Shown in pieces: positions 35,088 to 46,199 of a stretch of 64,000 bases of DNA (the first letter of the stretch is position 1; each line of letters starts with the position of its first letter). The position numbers were made by a program, and so were the translations under genes. The stretch lies in the NCBI GenBank assembly GCA_948099385.1, contig CANUEZ040000069.1:825501-889500 (forward strand). The letters are read 5' to 3'. The notes beneath the pieces were generated by a model. That model was not told where the DNA came from. It worked only from the letters and a program-made list of their open reading frames with translations, and did no database searches. The stretch comes from Fasciola hepatica. Its lineage: Eukaryota; Platyhelminthes; Trematoda; Plagiorchiida; Fasciolidae.

Positions 35088-35401
35088 CTGCAGAAAATGA
35101 TACATATAATGCATTATTCGATGATATAAGTGGTATGAATTAAGGACATTTGTCGCTTTAAAAAGAACATATCACGTTTCTCCTACATTTGGATTCAAGA
35201 ATGAATTCCTATTTCATAATCTGAGTAAATGGATGGTTCATGTACTGGATGAGTGACTGAGTAGATAGAAATTTCGAATTGGTTGAATTAATCAGTGAAT
35301 GTGGTGATGAGTAAGTGATTTGGATAGACTTTGTTGTGTACCGAATATTTGCGTTTGCGATTGATTCTACACGTTCGATCATCTCCACGTGGTAAACTGA
35401 C

Positions 35402-35565
35402 CTCGAGTACTTTGAGATAAACTTGAATATTTCGTCCAGGATCGGCCACGATTGTCCGATTACATTGGAAATTAGCAGGAATGGGACCAGGTTGAGGGCA
35501 TACATCGTAGTATAGTTCGTTTTCACCCGCAGTCAGTTGTGTCGTGTCACAAACAACGTTTGGTA
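35402..35565 (-). CDS. CUB-domain gene, module beta first-half exon (unit 1)
   Basis: Minus strand, acceptor TTTCACAG and donor GAG/GTCAGT, 164 bp. It reads (TA)PNVVCDTTQLTAGENELYYD, then VCPQPGPIPANFQCNRTIVA, then DPGRNIQVYLKVLE. It fits a CUB first half: C, the YP-like turn, the second C followed by the R/W-I strand, then the basic-hydrophobic VYLKV strand. It enters with two bases completing a codon and leaves in phase 0. Joined to the next exon it gives about 116 residues, a normal CUB size. Confidence 0.82.
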
Positions 35566-35821
35566 CTGTGAAATTCGTATGTGGCATGTTTAAGTTTACC
35601 ATGTTAGCGTTTGAAAAATAACGATCAAACAGTGGTTAGAAAATATCACCTATCGTCACCTACACACAGCTCCTCACTATCAAATTTGCAACATGTTTTG
35701 GGAGAATTTCATTAACTTCTCGCAAACATGTGAGAGCTCAACTTCATGTTCGAGTGGCTTTCTAAGGAAGCTAGTTCGAAATCTATGTTTGGTGCAACAT
35801 AGAAATGCTACACTACGCACC

Positions 35822-35866
35822 AGTATGTTATGCTATACTATGCTATGCTATGCCATGCCATGACAT
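35822..35866. repeat. Pentamer tandem repeat (GCTAT/GCCAT)n
   Basis: About eight imperfect 5-bp units. The same array lies at 46921-46963 and 56046-56092 in units 2 and 3, with different unit changes. Confidence 0.8.
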
Positions 35867-35894
35867 TCGTCCTGCTACGAGAGAAACACTCACT

Positions 35895-36010
35895 CTTCTG
35901 GTAGAATTTTATTGTTTACTAACACAGCGTAGTCGAAATCGTTGGTAGGTTGTCGACCTTTCGGTCACCACGGGTAACCATTTTCAACATTGGTTTCACA
36001 AACGACCGAT
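35895..36010 (-). repeat. Dispersed repeat R1, copy 3
   Basis: It shares CAGCGTAGTCGAAATCGTTG, GTCGAC and GGTAACC blocks with the copies in arms B and B'. It lies in the intron between the two CUB modules. Confidence 0.65.
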
Positions 36011-36565
36011 ATTTCTCTCATGATTTGTTTGCAACTCAACCAATGCTAATAAATCCAACAGACTCACATTAGCTTCGTAACTGCTACACGACTTCTGCAG
36101 TCTCGTCATTGCGTTCCATGATTTGAGCTTACACTCAGCATTATTGGATTTCGGGATGTGAGGTTATGCTAATGAGAATTACGCTTGTAGTTTATTCACA
36201 ATATGGAACTGCATGCAGATCAAATGAATTGTCTGGATTCTTCATTCCAATTTCAAAGAGTATCCGAACGTGGCACCTTGTTCCGTATTTTCCGATAATA
36301 CTAGAAAATAACAGATGCTTGTTGCACACTGATAACATCCATCAATGACTATCGAATGCAAACGGAATAGCACGGAATCAGAACACAGTGAATAAAAGGA
36401 AAGCAATGATTATCACAGAATGTCATCATATTGCAATCAGACTCTCTGGATTTGACCACGTTGAAAACAAGATTCCTCCGAAAACTGAACAATGCTATTG
36501 CACTGAACGGATTTGGAATATACATGATAACCATGATATGAAATGTCAAACAAACTGTTTCTCAC

Positions 36566-36749
36566 TGAGTTGGTAGAAAACCTGAAATGAAGTGATTCTT
36601 GCTGTTGTAGTTTTGCCAGGATATGTGACCGTCACGACTGACCCGGTCGATTGGTAAAATTCCTGACCAGATTGTGCACAAATCACTTGAGCTGTCTGAG
36701 ACGAATCGAGCTGATCAGTCACTTGAACACACTGATCTGCACTGGATGT
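36566..36749 (-). CDS. CUB-domain gene, module alpha second-half exon (unit 1)
   Basis: Minus strand, acceptor CCACAG and donor CTCA/GTGAGA, 184 bp like module beta. It reads TSSADQCVQVTDQLDSSQTA, then QVICAQSGQEFYQSTGSVVT, then VTYPGK and ITSFQVFYQL. It is clearly paralogous to the exon at 34904-35087 (same length, phases and cysteines). It ends with one base over, so it can splice to the module beta first-half exon at 35565. Confidence 0.8.
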
Positions 36750-37015
36750 CTGTGGAGTGGTATACAGATTGTTTACAATCGGACATTTTGTGTAACGTAT
36801 TGGGGAATAATCGTGTCTGTTGGTAAAAATACAACTCTTAACTGGTGACCTTCGATTTTATTCATAAACCAAATGTGAACTAATTAGATAGATAATCATC
36901 TTGCAAAATGAGAACTGAGTAGCTGGTCAATTATCAATGCATGTGGAACTACATGGGATTTAGAACATTCCATCTATTAGTACAGCTTAGGGTACTCTAG
37001 TGTGTATAGACTTAC

Positions 37016-37179
37016 ATTTGACACTTTGAGATAGACACGCATCTTTTGATCTTGTTCCACTGCAATCGTTCGTTTGCATTTGAACGTCTTGTAAATTATT
37101 TGCTCCTGAGCATAAACTTCGTAGTACTGCTCATCCAATACGGCAGTCAGTTGTGTTGTGTTGCAGTTAACAATGGGTA
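37016..37179 (-). CDS. CUB-domain gene, module alpha first-half exon (unit 1)
   Basis: Minus strand, acceptor TTCATAG and donor AAT/GTAAGT, 164 bp. It reads (TA)PIVNCNTTQLTAVLDEQYYE, then VYAQEQIIYKTFKCKRTIAV, then RVYLKVSN. It has the same phases as module beta. The intron to the second half is 266 bp. Further upstream exons would lie at higher coordinates but are not recognisable within 1 kb. Confidence 0.8.
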
Positions 37180-37879
37180 CTATGAACAGGGAGTGAGTGA
37201 GAAGATAATACTTGTATTCTAGTGGGTAATGGTACTGTTCTAAATAGCATGCTCGTAATAATTGTGTTGTGTGAGGCCACAACTGAGACTGTTCAATAGG
37301 TGAGCACAGTATGTTTGTTAACCGTGGATTGTGATGGTTTGGATAAGATTTAACTGAATTTTAGAAATCTCTAAAATGACCATTTTCGAATAACTACCAT
37401 ATGCTTGCTGCTATTTCCCATAGGTTCATGATTGCTGAGCTGAACATTCGGTTTGTCTTATCTCGTAGCAGACTATGCGCACTACGAACTGACCAAACAA
37501 GACGGGAGGGGCAGGGATGAATCCTATCGCACACACACACACAACTTCACATACGAGTGCATGCCTCATTAAGGTCCGTGATCCTAACCATGGTTGTGGT
37601 GAGACAGAAAAACATTCCGAATCACGTCGTGGTTCATGTCCAGCCACACTAATTGGGCCGCATGTGACTGGTCAGTCCGTGTGTGGCCTTTCTACACCGC
37701 CTCCAATCAAGTGCATTTATCGACTCGCCCTGTAAAACCGTCCAGCATAGGAATCTTAGTTCACTGTTTTAGTCCAGAGATTCGTGTTCTCTTTTTGTCT
37801 CGGATAATCAGGCCAGGGTTCTCTGATACAACGATTTCTGCTGACGTTGGATAATGGCATTTCTAGTGAAATGTATGGG

Positions 37880-38830
37880 GCAAATTCTCACGTAAGAACA
37901 AGAACAGTTTGAAATTTCAATCCCGAGGATTCCTGTGCAGCCAAAAGTGGACATCCCGAAAATACCAACTGTCGAGACGCTGTTGTAAAACGTGAGTGAA
38001 TTTCATCATCAGCCCGACGATGTTATAAACTTTGACTCATGGTATTCCACATACGTAGACGTTCGTCAGGCCACTGGCATACGATTTCTGTTGCGTAAAC
38101 TGGGTCCGGCTGAACATCACACATACTTCAATTCGATCTTATCAAAACACCCATAGGACCTGGATTTATCACAGACAGTAAAACATCTAAGTGCCCACTT
38201 TGGTAAACGTTCTTCTTTGTTTAGTACATGTTACCAACATTAGCAACTTCCGAGAAGTGCTGACCACGATATTGTCTCCTAATTAGACGGAGTCAATCGT
38301 TCTTGCGAACACGCCAAACTCCAAAATCTCAAATGATCAGTCTATAACTCCCAATTTTGTCTGTGGTCTTCACTCACCTATTGAGAATAACGTTCGCACC
38401 CAGGTCTTAGCCAAGCTTGAACCTGATCCCAAAATCACATTACAACACATCACCGAAAAGTGTCAGTGCTTGAATAATTCAAAACACGATGAGAAAATGA
38501 TTCAGCAAGTAGATCGGCAGTCAGTTATCGTGATCAATGTTTTTCCCACGTCTGAAAGACCAAAAATTCCTCAACCGGACTTCCAAAACAGACTGTGCGA
38601 CGCATATTGTCACTGTTGATTGTGGCACTTCCCTCGTTCTTGTACGTAAAGGTCACACGAATGTGGATTTTGTCGAAAAATTGGTCATGAACAAAGAATC
38701 TGTCGCGGCTGAGGACTGAATCCGAAAAGTGGATCAATTAAAAGGCACCAGCAACGACAAGACAGAATGCTTGCAACAATCAGGTCTCAAGTAACACACC
38801 AGAAGATCTTCTTTCACGGGGTCTTCGGTC
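37880..38830 (+). pseudogene. Ty3/gypsy (CsRn1-like) gag with zinc knuckles (unit 1)
   Basis: The plus strand reads NFDSWYSTYVDVRQATGIRF then LLRKLGPAEHHTYFNSILSK, the gag capsid text of trematode CsRn1-type elements. Farther on it gives VCGLHSP, KITLQHITEKCQCL and KHDEKMI, then at 38610-38700 HECGFCRKIGHEQRICRG, an intact CCHC knuckle preceded by a broken one. Frames change and stops occur. The same relic lies at 58400-59300. Confidence 0.78.
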
Positions 38831-39051
38831 ACATTCCATTGCTGGGTTAACGCCCCACTATCTTGTAGGTCAGACGCTTGAGTCAAAGGCTCCGGTTAGG
38901 GTTCCAAAAAACCTTTTCTGTGTTATGGGCAGATGCGAAGTATGATTCGCCCAGTAACCTCCAGCATCTTTCTTGTAAGGGGTCTAACCAGTTTCTCTCC
39001 TCTTCATTTAAGATCGATACTAGACGCCACAGGTAACTGTGGCTCTCAAGA

Positions 39052-39219
39052 AAGTAATTCACGATGAATGGTGATAATCGTTTCTAAAGCAGAGTTACCT
39101 CTGGTTCGAGAAACACAAAGACTAGTTAATTCAAACGCAGTGAGGAGTTGAGTGGGAATTGAAATCGCCTACTATGATGTGCAAATTGTCGTTTAACAAG
39201 GAAACGGCAAAAGGTTATC
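39052..39219. repeat. Partial duplication of LINE sequence (partner 39868-40030)
   Basis: About 165 bp starting GTAATTCACGATGAATGG and ending near GGCAAAAGGT is repeated in direct orientation at 39868-40030. It joins host-side sequence on the left (the CTCAAGAAAG junction) to LINE linker sequence on the right. Unit 3 has instead a 1.3 kb stretch of LINE sequence at this point. Confidence 0.85.
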
Positions 39220-39229
39220 TTGGAAGTAC

Positions 39230-40480
39230 GAAGAAGTTTAAATACTTCTTTCGTCGGAAAACTGGGCAATGTGCGCGCCATCTTCTGGAATGAATGAAAT
39301 CGGAGAGTCATTTGATGGGTGAATGAATTCATTGTTCATACTGTCAACGTCCGCAGCAAATTCCACTTGTTTCGTTTTCTTTCCACACAGCAGCCGAACA
39401 CCTTGCCATATACGGTTATTATTATTATTGCTACACAGGTGTTGACTAGCATACAGCGAGTTAGTGCGTTTAATTTCTTCCTTCATCAAGCGAGACATGT
39501 ATCATACTTTGGGATTATCCCGGGCTTTGTAGAAATATTCCTTCCATCTTCTTAAGGATTTCAATGTCAGACAAGTGGCACGGCCGTTACAGGGAAAGAT
39601 GGTTTTTCTAAGGGACAGCAAATGTCCAAAATTAAATTGATCGTCTCTACGAAAAGTTTGACATTACTACTGAGTGACGATTCGAAAGAAAACCGTGAAG
39701 ATGCATGAGAAAGTGATTTCTGAAGGAAAATAATGTTATCACGTGAAAAATTTTGGAGACGGATTTTCATTTAGCTGGTTCGTTTGAAAGAGTGGGAGGT
39801 AAACCGGCCTCAACAGAAACAGACAATGGTCACTGGTTGAGACAGGTGCACACAGCTTTAGGGAGAGTAATTCACGATGAATGGTGATAATCGTTTCTAA
39901 AGCAGAGCTACCTCGGGTTCGAGAAACACAAAGACTAGTTAATTCAAACGCAGTGAGGAGTTGAGTGGGAATTGAAATCGCCTACTATGATGTGCAAATT
40001 CTCGTCTAACAAGGAAACGGCAAAAGGTAAAAAAGAGTCATAGAAAGTTGAAATAGAATTCTGTGAGGAAAACGGAGCCACGTATACGTTTGTTATGATG
40101 GTGTTCCTACAGCGAGAAAATTTAGGATGGAACTGCATAACTAAACAATCAATACCATCCATCGAGTATGAATAAGCGACCTCGGACTTGTCACACCAGC
40201 TGGACTTGACAGATTTGACCACCCCGCCTCCGGTCTTCTTAATGGTGGAACTCCTGTCCTGCCGAAACATTTTGAAACCATTTATTGACACCAGGTAGTC
40301 AGAAACATGTCGGTTCAACCACGATTCTTGTATGCAAACCACGCACGTATGAACTTGAATGCGAGAACGAAGAACGAGGCTTAGATCCGACATTTTAACG
40401 AAAAGAGAACGAGTGTTGGTATTCAACAGAGACGGGATGGACGTCTTCGTTGGAGGGTAGTAGTCAAGCATAGCCTGTCA
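39230..40480 (-). mobile_element. CR1-like LINE, endonuclease and linker (unit 1)
   Basis: Minus strand. A 175-codon ORF (40471-39944) reads NTRSLF, VVCIQESWLN, TGGGVV, TNVYVAPFSSQN and LHIIVGDFNSHS, the motif series of an APE-type endonuclease of CR1/Jockey type. Then comes the linker: LKSLRRWKEY-type text, SRLMKEEIKRTNSLYASQ and FAADVDSMNNEFIHPSNDS (39498-39238), which normally leads into the reverse transcriptase. The RT is missing here; instead the 165-bp duplicated piece follows. Confidence 0.78.
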
Positions 40481-40589
40481 GCCAGTACGGATGCGCTTTT
40501 TGGGTCGAAATGAAATTCCTTTATCTAAATGATCGGCTGAATCAGACGGAGCAAAAGGTCCAATATTCTGCTTGAAAAGAGGAATTTCT

Positions 40590-42215
40590 GACAGCATTTA
40601 GGCGACGAAGTGGTTTTCTGGCCGTATTTCATCGTGCTGACCATGGTATTAGAACAATCCACAAGATTATCTCACCACTGTCTGTATGTTGTAGTTAGAG
40701 CACGCAAGCCAACACACACACCCTCTTACACTCAGGGGAAAATTTGAGGTACCTGGAGTGCTCGAGTGTACGGCCCAACAGACTGCAGTTCCGACACGCA
40801 GAAGGACGAGTTCTATGATGAAATCACCACTCTCGTTTGCAGGAGCAAAGGCTCTGACATCGTAGTGCTCTTTGGTTATTTCAATGCACAAGTTGGCAAA
40901 CTTGGTACGTCAGAAGCTTGTTTAGGTGGCCGTTGTGCTTCACTCGGTTTCGGATGTGAGAAAACTCCTTCAGGTTATTCGGGATAGTGAGCAGATTCCC
41001 GGGCAATGGTGTGAATCGGTGATTGTGCCGATTTACAAATAAGGTGGCAGATCCTCTTGTGAATACCACGGACGAATTAGCTTGGTAAGCATCGCATCCA
41101 AACCGCCCGCCGGGCTCACTCTTCACCGCGAAATGTGTACGCTTGAGAATCAAACTAGTTTCAGACCCAATAGGAGTTGTATCGACCACATTTTTACTCT
41201 TCCCTAAACCTTAGGGCACACACATATCTTCCATAGACCCAAAATCTCTATCTTTCTTGATCTGAAAGCGGTGTCCGATTCAGCCAACTGCACCCTTCTT
41301 TGGCGCTGCCTTTTATTGAAGGGTGTAGCAAACAGATCTATTTCACTTCTCCAATGCTTGTATGCGAATAGTCGAAACCAAGTTCGTGCTCACGGCCATC
41401 CTTCACCCGAATTCGTTTAAGTTGCCTCCTTCCACCCTACCTCTTCAACTTTTGGATTAACTGATTCTTAAGATAGCCCCATCTTTGTGTGAGAATAGCG
41501 GCATTGACCTCTGTTCACGAACTAGACTGTTTGACTTGGAATTCGTGGACGATATTGTTCTTCTGAGTGAATGTCCAGGTGAGTTGCAAGCTCTCTTAGA
41601 TAGCCTAAACAACAGCGTAGCAATTTTTGGCATGCGTTTTACATCTTCTAATTCTAAAATGCTGCTGCAGTACTGGATTGGTTCAACATCATATATTTTC
41701 TTGGTAGAGTAGGCTCTAGTTGAATTAGATAAGTTTTGTTACCCGAACGGTTACATCTCACCAGGTGGATAGATATCGGATGAAGTGTCATTGTGTGTGC
41801 AGGAGGCGCGTTTGGCTTTTGCCAACCTCAGTTATCTGTGTCGCTCGCGTGACATCCGATAGTCTGTTGAGGTTAGAGTGTACAACGCGGTGGTTATGTC
41901 CCCTCTTATATGCGGCTCAGAAACACGGCCGTGGCTCAAGTGCTGTATATAAACAGATTAGGGTGCTTGGGACATTTGTTACGCATGCCCACCGATAGAC
42001 TCCCTTGGCTTACACTGTTCTCCGAGGCAGTTAATTGAAATGATTGGAAGGTAGATCGAGGTAGCCAGTCCATCACATGGCAAGAAGTTATGAAAACAAT
42101 GAGCAGTGGAGCTGGTTCACTAGGACGTGTTAGACTTCCAGGATGGGGTCCACGTGACCAGCCTACCAAATGGTTGGAACTAATAAGCGATATGGATAGG
42201 TGTAGCGGCCAGTGA
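40590..42215 (+). mobile_element. APE-type LINE (RTE/CR1-like), internally deleted (unit 1)
   Basis: The plus strand has an endonuclease piece YGPTDCSSDTQKDEFYDEIT and NAQVGKLGTSEAC, then jumps to the reverse transcriptase: WCESVIVPIYK, SFRPNRSCIDHIFTL, IFLDLKAV(F)DSANC (motif A), LEFVDDIVLLSECPGEL (motif C as VDD) and MRFTSSNSKMLLQ. The C-terminal end is RVRLPGWGPRDQPTKWLEL. Many stops and frame changes are present. The family resembles LINEs abundant in Schistosoma and Clonorchis; the clade cannot be settled by eye. Confidence 0.8.
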
Positions 42216-42490
42216 CGTTCTTGCATTCCTTGTCTTCGTGATTTTCACTCGTTATTTGATTTTTCTTTCACCTTTTCCACTTTATGCTTCTATTATTTTT
42301 GCCGTTGACTCGTAGATGCTGGAATGTAACAACAGAAACCAGAGCACAAAAGTGTGAGGCGCCCAAGCCATCACACCACGTCAACGTGCAGTTTCGTCGT
42401 GATGGTTTGGTGGCTCCACCCAGGATATCTGGGAAGTAATTTATCACGTACATATCTAAGGAATATGTGCCATATTCTGGAGATTATGTT
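42216..42490. other. LINE 3' tail and imperfect hairpin
   Basis: After the LINE stop, the sequence around 42362-42410 contains CCAAGCCATCAC and GTGATGGTTTGG as an inverted pair. On the minus strand CGACGAAACTG recalls half of a hammerhead, but the CUGAUGA half is missing, so I do not call a ribozyme. Confidence 0.4.
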
Positions 42491-44600
42491 GTGAATAAAA
42501 TATAGCGTCCGTGCCCATATATACATTAATCACCGTGTGTACAATCAGCGACGTCTCCGCAACGACATCATTCCAGCCTCGCTTCGTGTGAAACCGTCTG
42601 ACAATTCTGTGCGCTCCGTAAACGCAACTTTGGTCGCTTCTCGTACGTTTCTACGACAACGGATTCACGACTGCACAGTCCAAATATGTTCCATATGCTA
42701 CAGAATACGAAACTTGGATGACCGCTTGATATGTTTGCTACCGCCAAACATACTCAATGAGATCAATGTCATCACCGAACTATCGCTCGAAAAAGCCAAT
42801 CAGATCAGACTCAGAATATGTAATATTCTCAGAAATCAGAAACCAATTTCGTCAAATCTATCAACAACACTGTAAAGTGACAAATCGATTCACATCATCA
42901 AAGCTGAGAAAGGCAACATTACAGTCGTTCTAAATAGGTCAGACTACAAATCAAAAGTTCGACAACACTTGGAAGATGTACCATATGAAAGAATTAAACA
43001 AAAGAAAGCCAACGCCACACTGAACAAAACAAAGACACAGATAAGCAAATACCTCTCAGGGTTGAAAGAAAAGCTGGGGAAGTCTCTATGGTTTGTTTTG
43101 AATCCTAAAACAAACAGACCTGGAAGATTTTACGAACTACCAAAAATGCACAAAGTCGGCACACCTATCCGACCAATCGTGGATTATACGCCTTGTGCAA
43201 ACTACATGTTAGCCAAATACATCAGTACACTACTAAAGCCGTACAAATAATGGTGGTAAGTCACATAAATGACGCCTTTGATTTCTCCCGCATTCTAAAG
43301 ACTGTAGTATTAGGAGAAGACGAAACAGCGGTGAGCTTTGATGTGACATCTCTTTACACAAGCGTGCCCATTAAAGACAGTTTGGAATTTTTACACTCCA
43401 TATTGATCAATGACACCACCTTAGAACACAGATGTCCATTGAATCCAACTGTTATTATCACTGGCGTTGAACTATGTTTCACTTCCACTTTATTTACATT
43501 TAACCAATCATTGTACAGACAGACTGACAGCGTAGCCATGGGTTCTCCTATATCACCCATTGTAGCTAACCTGTTCTTACATTCGATCGAATCTAAAGCA
43601 TTGGCCACATTTCCCAATCCACCACGAATCTGTCAGATATTTAGACGATGTTTGCAATTCTGAAATCAGAACATAGGCATGACTTTCTACAATGTCTCAA
43701 TAATCAGTCTAACTCAATTCAATTCAAAATGGAGACTTAGAGCACTAAGAGAGTCATCGGTTTCCTTGACTGTCGACTACAAGTAAACAACTCCCGTAGG
43801 TTTACAATGAGCATTCACAGGAAATCTACACATTTCGACAGATATCTGGAATTTAAGTCAGCCCATCCACAATGCATAAAACGGGCACTCGTATCGTCAC
43901 TAACCAACAGAGTCGACAAATTGTGCAACGACGGTGTCACTCATAAACAGGAAATGCAACGCTTACACACGGTCCTTCAAAACAACAACTACCCACGAGG
44001 ACTAGTAACCGTCGTATTAAGAAACAAGTCAGCAACACACGACAAGAAAGACGTAGACTGGCTAACCTCTGTTGGTATCCCGGACAGATCAGGCATATCG
44101 GAGGCAATCAGGAAAGTACTTGGTGCGTATGGTGTTCGCGTTTTCTTCCGAATAGATAACACGCTGCGACGCCATCTCACAAGAACCAATAACTCTCAAC
44201 ACATACACGAAAAGAACAACTGTGTTTACATGATCAACTGCAAAGAATGCCCCACTCAGTACATTGGACAAACATGCAGTAAGGTCAAAACCAGAATCGC
44301 AAAGCACAAAAGTAAAGATAAATGCAGACCGAGGGACCAAATGACTTTAGGAAAGTTAGAACGCGAATCTGAAATCGCACTTCACGCAATATCCGAAAAC
44401 CACACCATCGACTACAAAAACACCAGAATCCTCCAATGTGGATTCCGTACGTACACCGAACGACTCTACGCGGAGGCTCTGGCAATTCACGCCCACCAAT
44501 CGTGTCTCAACCGCAACGATGGGACAGAGATTTCAAGCATATGGATGGCACTTACGACGCGGATGGATAAACACCAAAACGGGTCTTAACACCTTGTTGA
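42490..44600 (+). mobile_element. Penelope-like element, near full length, frameshifted
   Basis: The plus strand gives, in order: N-terminal ORF 42537-42875; GNITVVLNRSDYKSKV and LWFVLNPKTNRPGRFYELPK with MHKVGTPIRPIV (42900-43250); RT motif A VSFDVTSLYTSVPI and motif B DSVAMGSPISPIVANLFL (43193-43663); motif C as YLDDV in another frame near 43640; then FLDCRL and a 260-codon ORF (43807-44589). That last ORF holds SIHRKSTHFDRYLEF and a GIY-YIG nuclease with YMINCKECPTQYIGQTCSKV. I count at least three frame breaks and a stop. Penelope-like elements use target-primed transposition. This copy is the most complete element in the window. Confidence 0.88.
43807..44589 (+). pseudogene. Penelope-like RT C-terminal and GIY-YIG endonuclease ORF
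   Basis: A 260-codon open frame. After the conserved RKSTHFDRY box it keeps a thumb-like linker and then the GIY-YIG domain: the Y of VYMINC, YIGQT, the arginine of KTRIAKHK, and a later E in ESEIALHAISENH. All key nuclease positions look present. Upstream RT is separated by frameshifts, so the whole protein cannot be made from this copy. The start codon at 43807 is the first methionine of the open frame, not a proven start. Confidence 0.8.
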
Positions 44601-44900
44601 CCTCAAATGACCCCAATAAGACGGACACATTGTATGGACGGAGATTCAATCCACCTACTGATAGACCTAAACGGCCCGTCTGGCTCATTTATCTGGCTGC
44701 ACACGGGTTGGTTCATTCGGTTCTGGTCGAATGTTATCCACTGACTGATCCATTGATTGCCTCACTGGCTCTGATCTTGTTGGCGATTCCCATCAGCTGA
44801 TCACGTGCTGTCCACTTCATTGAACCAGGCCGTGTATTAGCAACGTACTGGGCGCATTCCCTCACACTAGCCTATCTGGTCTCGATTGCCCCTGGGCACC
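44601..44900. other. Sequence after Penelope element, unassigned
   Basis: An ORF at 44438-44800 mostly overlaps the Penelope ORF in another frame. No other feature seen. Confidence 0.4.
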
Positions 44901-44929
44901 TCATTGCACCGTACGGAGTTTTGTGTTTG

Positions 44930-45270
44930 CTTCACATAATTAGACTAATCGATCTGTCACAAGCTTCCGACCTGACTCAGTCACTTAACCCATACAATTC
45001 ACGAAGTGCACTGGTGTTTCCCCTGGTGGTTTTATCTTCAAATACCTTTTTCTATGGAGAACACTGAAAAGCGCTGTTCGATCAAATGCATCGAAGGGGC
45101 CTTTCAGGTCTAAGAAAACCATTATTATAGAAAAAGACACGATAGAGAAAAAGCTCGTTACGAAAACGAGCTTGTTCGCTATCGTGCATTTTTCTATAAT
45201 GCAATGGGATTATTCAGTGAAAACCATTATTGTTGGTTGGCGATGCGTGTGACGCGTATCAAGTAGTCGG
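44930..45270 (-). pseudogene. LINE reverse transcriptase fragment, interrupted by a foldback insertion
   Basis: Minus strand reads PTIMVFLDLKGPFDAFDRTA then LFSVLHRKK, RT motif A of an APE-type LINE (FLDxKxAFDxxDR). The codons for PTI lie upstream of a 92-bp insertion, and MVFLDLK continues after it once one copy of a 13-bp duplication is removed. Farther downstream the text decays. Confidence 0.7.
45114..45231. mobile_element. Short foldback insertion with 13-bp target-site duplication
   Basis: The 92 bp at 45127-45218 are flanked by perfect direct repeats GAAAACCATTATT (45114-45126 and 45219-45231). Inside, ATAGAAAAA pairs with TTTTTCTAT, CACGATAG with CTATCGTG, and AAGCTCGTT with AACGAGCTT around the loop ACGA, giving a long hairpin at 45127-45199. 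A short tail follows the hairpin. Removing the insert and one repeat restores the LINE RT frame. It codes for nothing. Confidence 0.82.
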
Positions 45271-46015
45271 CTTATTCACCCTTTAAGAGGGATGTCGTAT
45301 CCTGTCCTCAGTTCGCAGTCGGGCAATGATAGAGACTTTAGCAATCATATGACAGAAATTGGAAAACTCATGATTGACAGAAGATTCGTTGAATGTCAAT
45401 GCTGTTTCGAATCACTGTTTTTCTTCACTCACAGAATATGGAACGAACAACGGTGATGTTGAGTCTTTTGTAGTTGACCGAATGATGCGAAAATGGATTT
45501 GGTATTGTCGGCAGCCACGGCAAATCACAAACGAGCCTGATCACTGCTGAATGAGTAATACCATCAAAACTGAGTGCGCTTCCGGATAATACGGTTAGCG
45601 ATCCTTTCACCAATTTTAAACACCAATGCTTTTCATGGAGTAAACAGATATACAAAACGTAAGATGAAGTGAAGACGATAGAATATTCCTGCACAATGCA
45701 TACTTCACTACGAATATCTAAACTCACTTTTACCTTCCGTATTTTCCAACATCAAATCTATCAGTCGTCAACAGACGTGCTATAGTGCAGAAACAACAAT
45801 TGCTCGTATCTGCCTCTGAAAGATCCATTCTCAAAAACGGTTTCTCACTAACGAGTGTGAACAGATTTCAGCAATATTTCCCATCCAAACCAATTCCAAT
45901 ATTGTTCATCACAAAAACATATTCATTCTGAAATAGTCCAACACATCCGAATTGTCTTACACAATGCACCATTTTTCTTTCTCATCAAACACATAATCGA
46001 ACAGAAACAACTCAC

Positions 46016-46199
46016 TCAACATGTAGTACACTTGGAATGAATTGACTTGAGTGTTCATTTGTTTGCCTGGATACGTGACCGACACAGATGATCCCGTTGA
46101 TTGATACAACTCCTGACCAGATTGTGCACAAATCACTTCAGTCATCCGAGATGAATCAAACACATCGATCAATTGAACACACTGATTTGCAGTGGATGT
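46016..46199 (-). CDS. CUB-domain gene, module beta second-half exon (unit 2)
   Basis: Same 184-bp limits and splice sites as 34904-35087, with an identical peptide over the exon. The only nearby coding difference (D for E in the ORF extension) lies past the donor, in the intron. Confidence 0.78.

Larger units (their letters stand above)
34325..42360. repeat. Tandem segmental duplication, unit 1
   Basis: It starts with a segment containing CAGTTCGCAGTCGGG (34338) that also opens unit 2 (45308) and unit 3 (54470), and ends where the copy in unit 3 leaves the window (64000 corresponds to about 42360). It contains four CUB exons, R1, a gypsy gag, a CR1-like LINE and an APE-type LINE. Compared with unit 3 it lacks about 345 bp near 37556 and has a rearranged LINE at 39050. 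Confidence 0.85.

Noticed and set aside
38005..38030. CUGAUGA on the minus strand near 38020
   Set aside because: GAAA follows at once without a stem II, so no hammerhead can form.
42362..42410. Possible second hammerhead ribozyme on the minus strand (CGACGAAAC followed by a pairable stem)
   Set aside because: The GAAA half and a stem are present, but no CUGAUGA-type half lies at a usable distance.
44285..44485. Minus-strand ORFs within the Penelope element (44285-44485, 44089-44340, 43989-44189)
   Set aside because: Shadows of the 260-codon GIY-YIG ORF in the sense frame.
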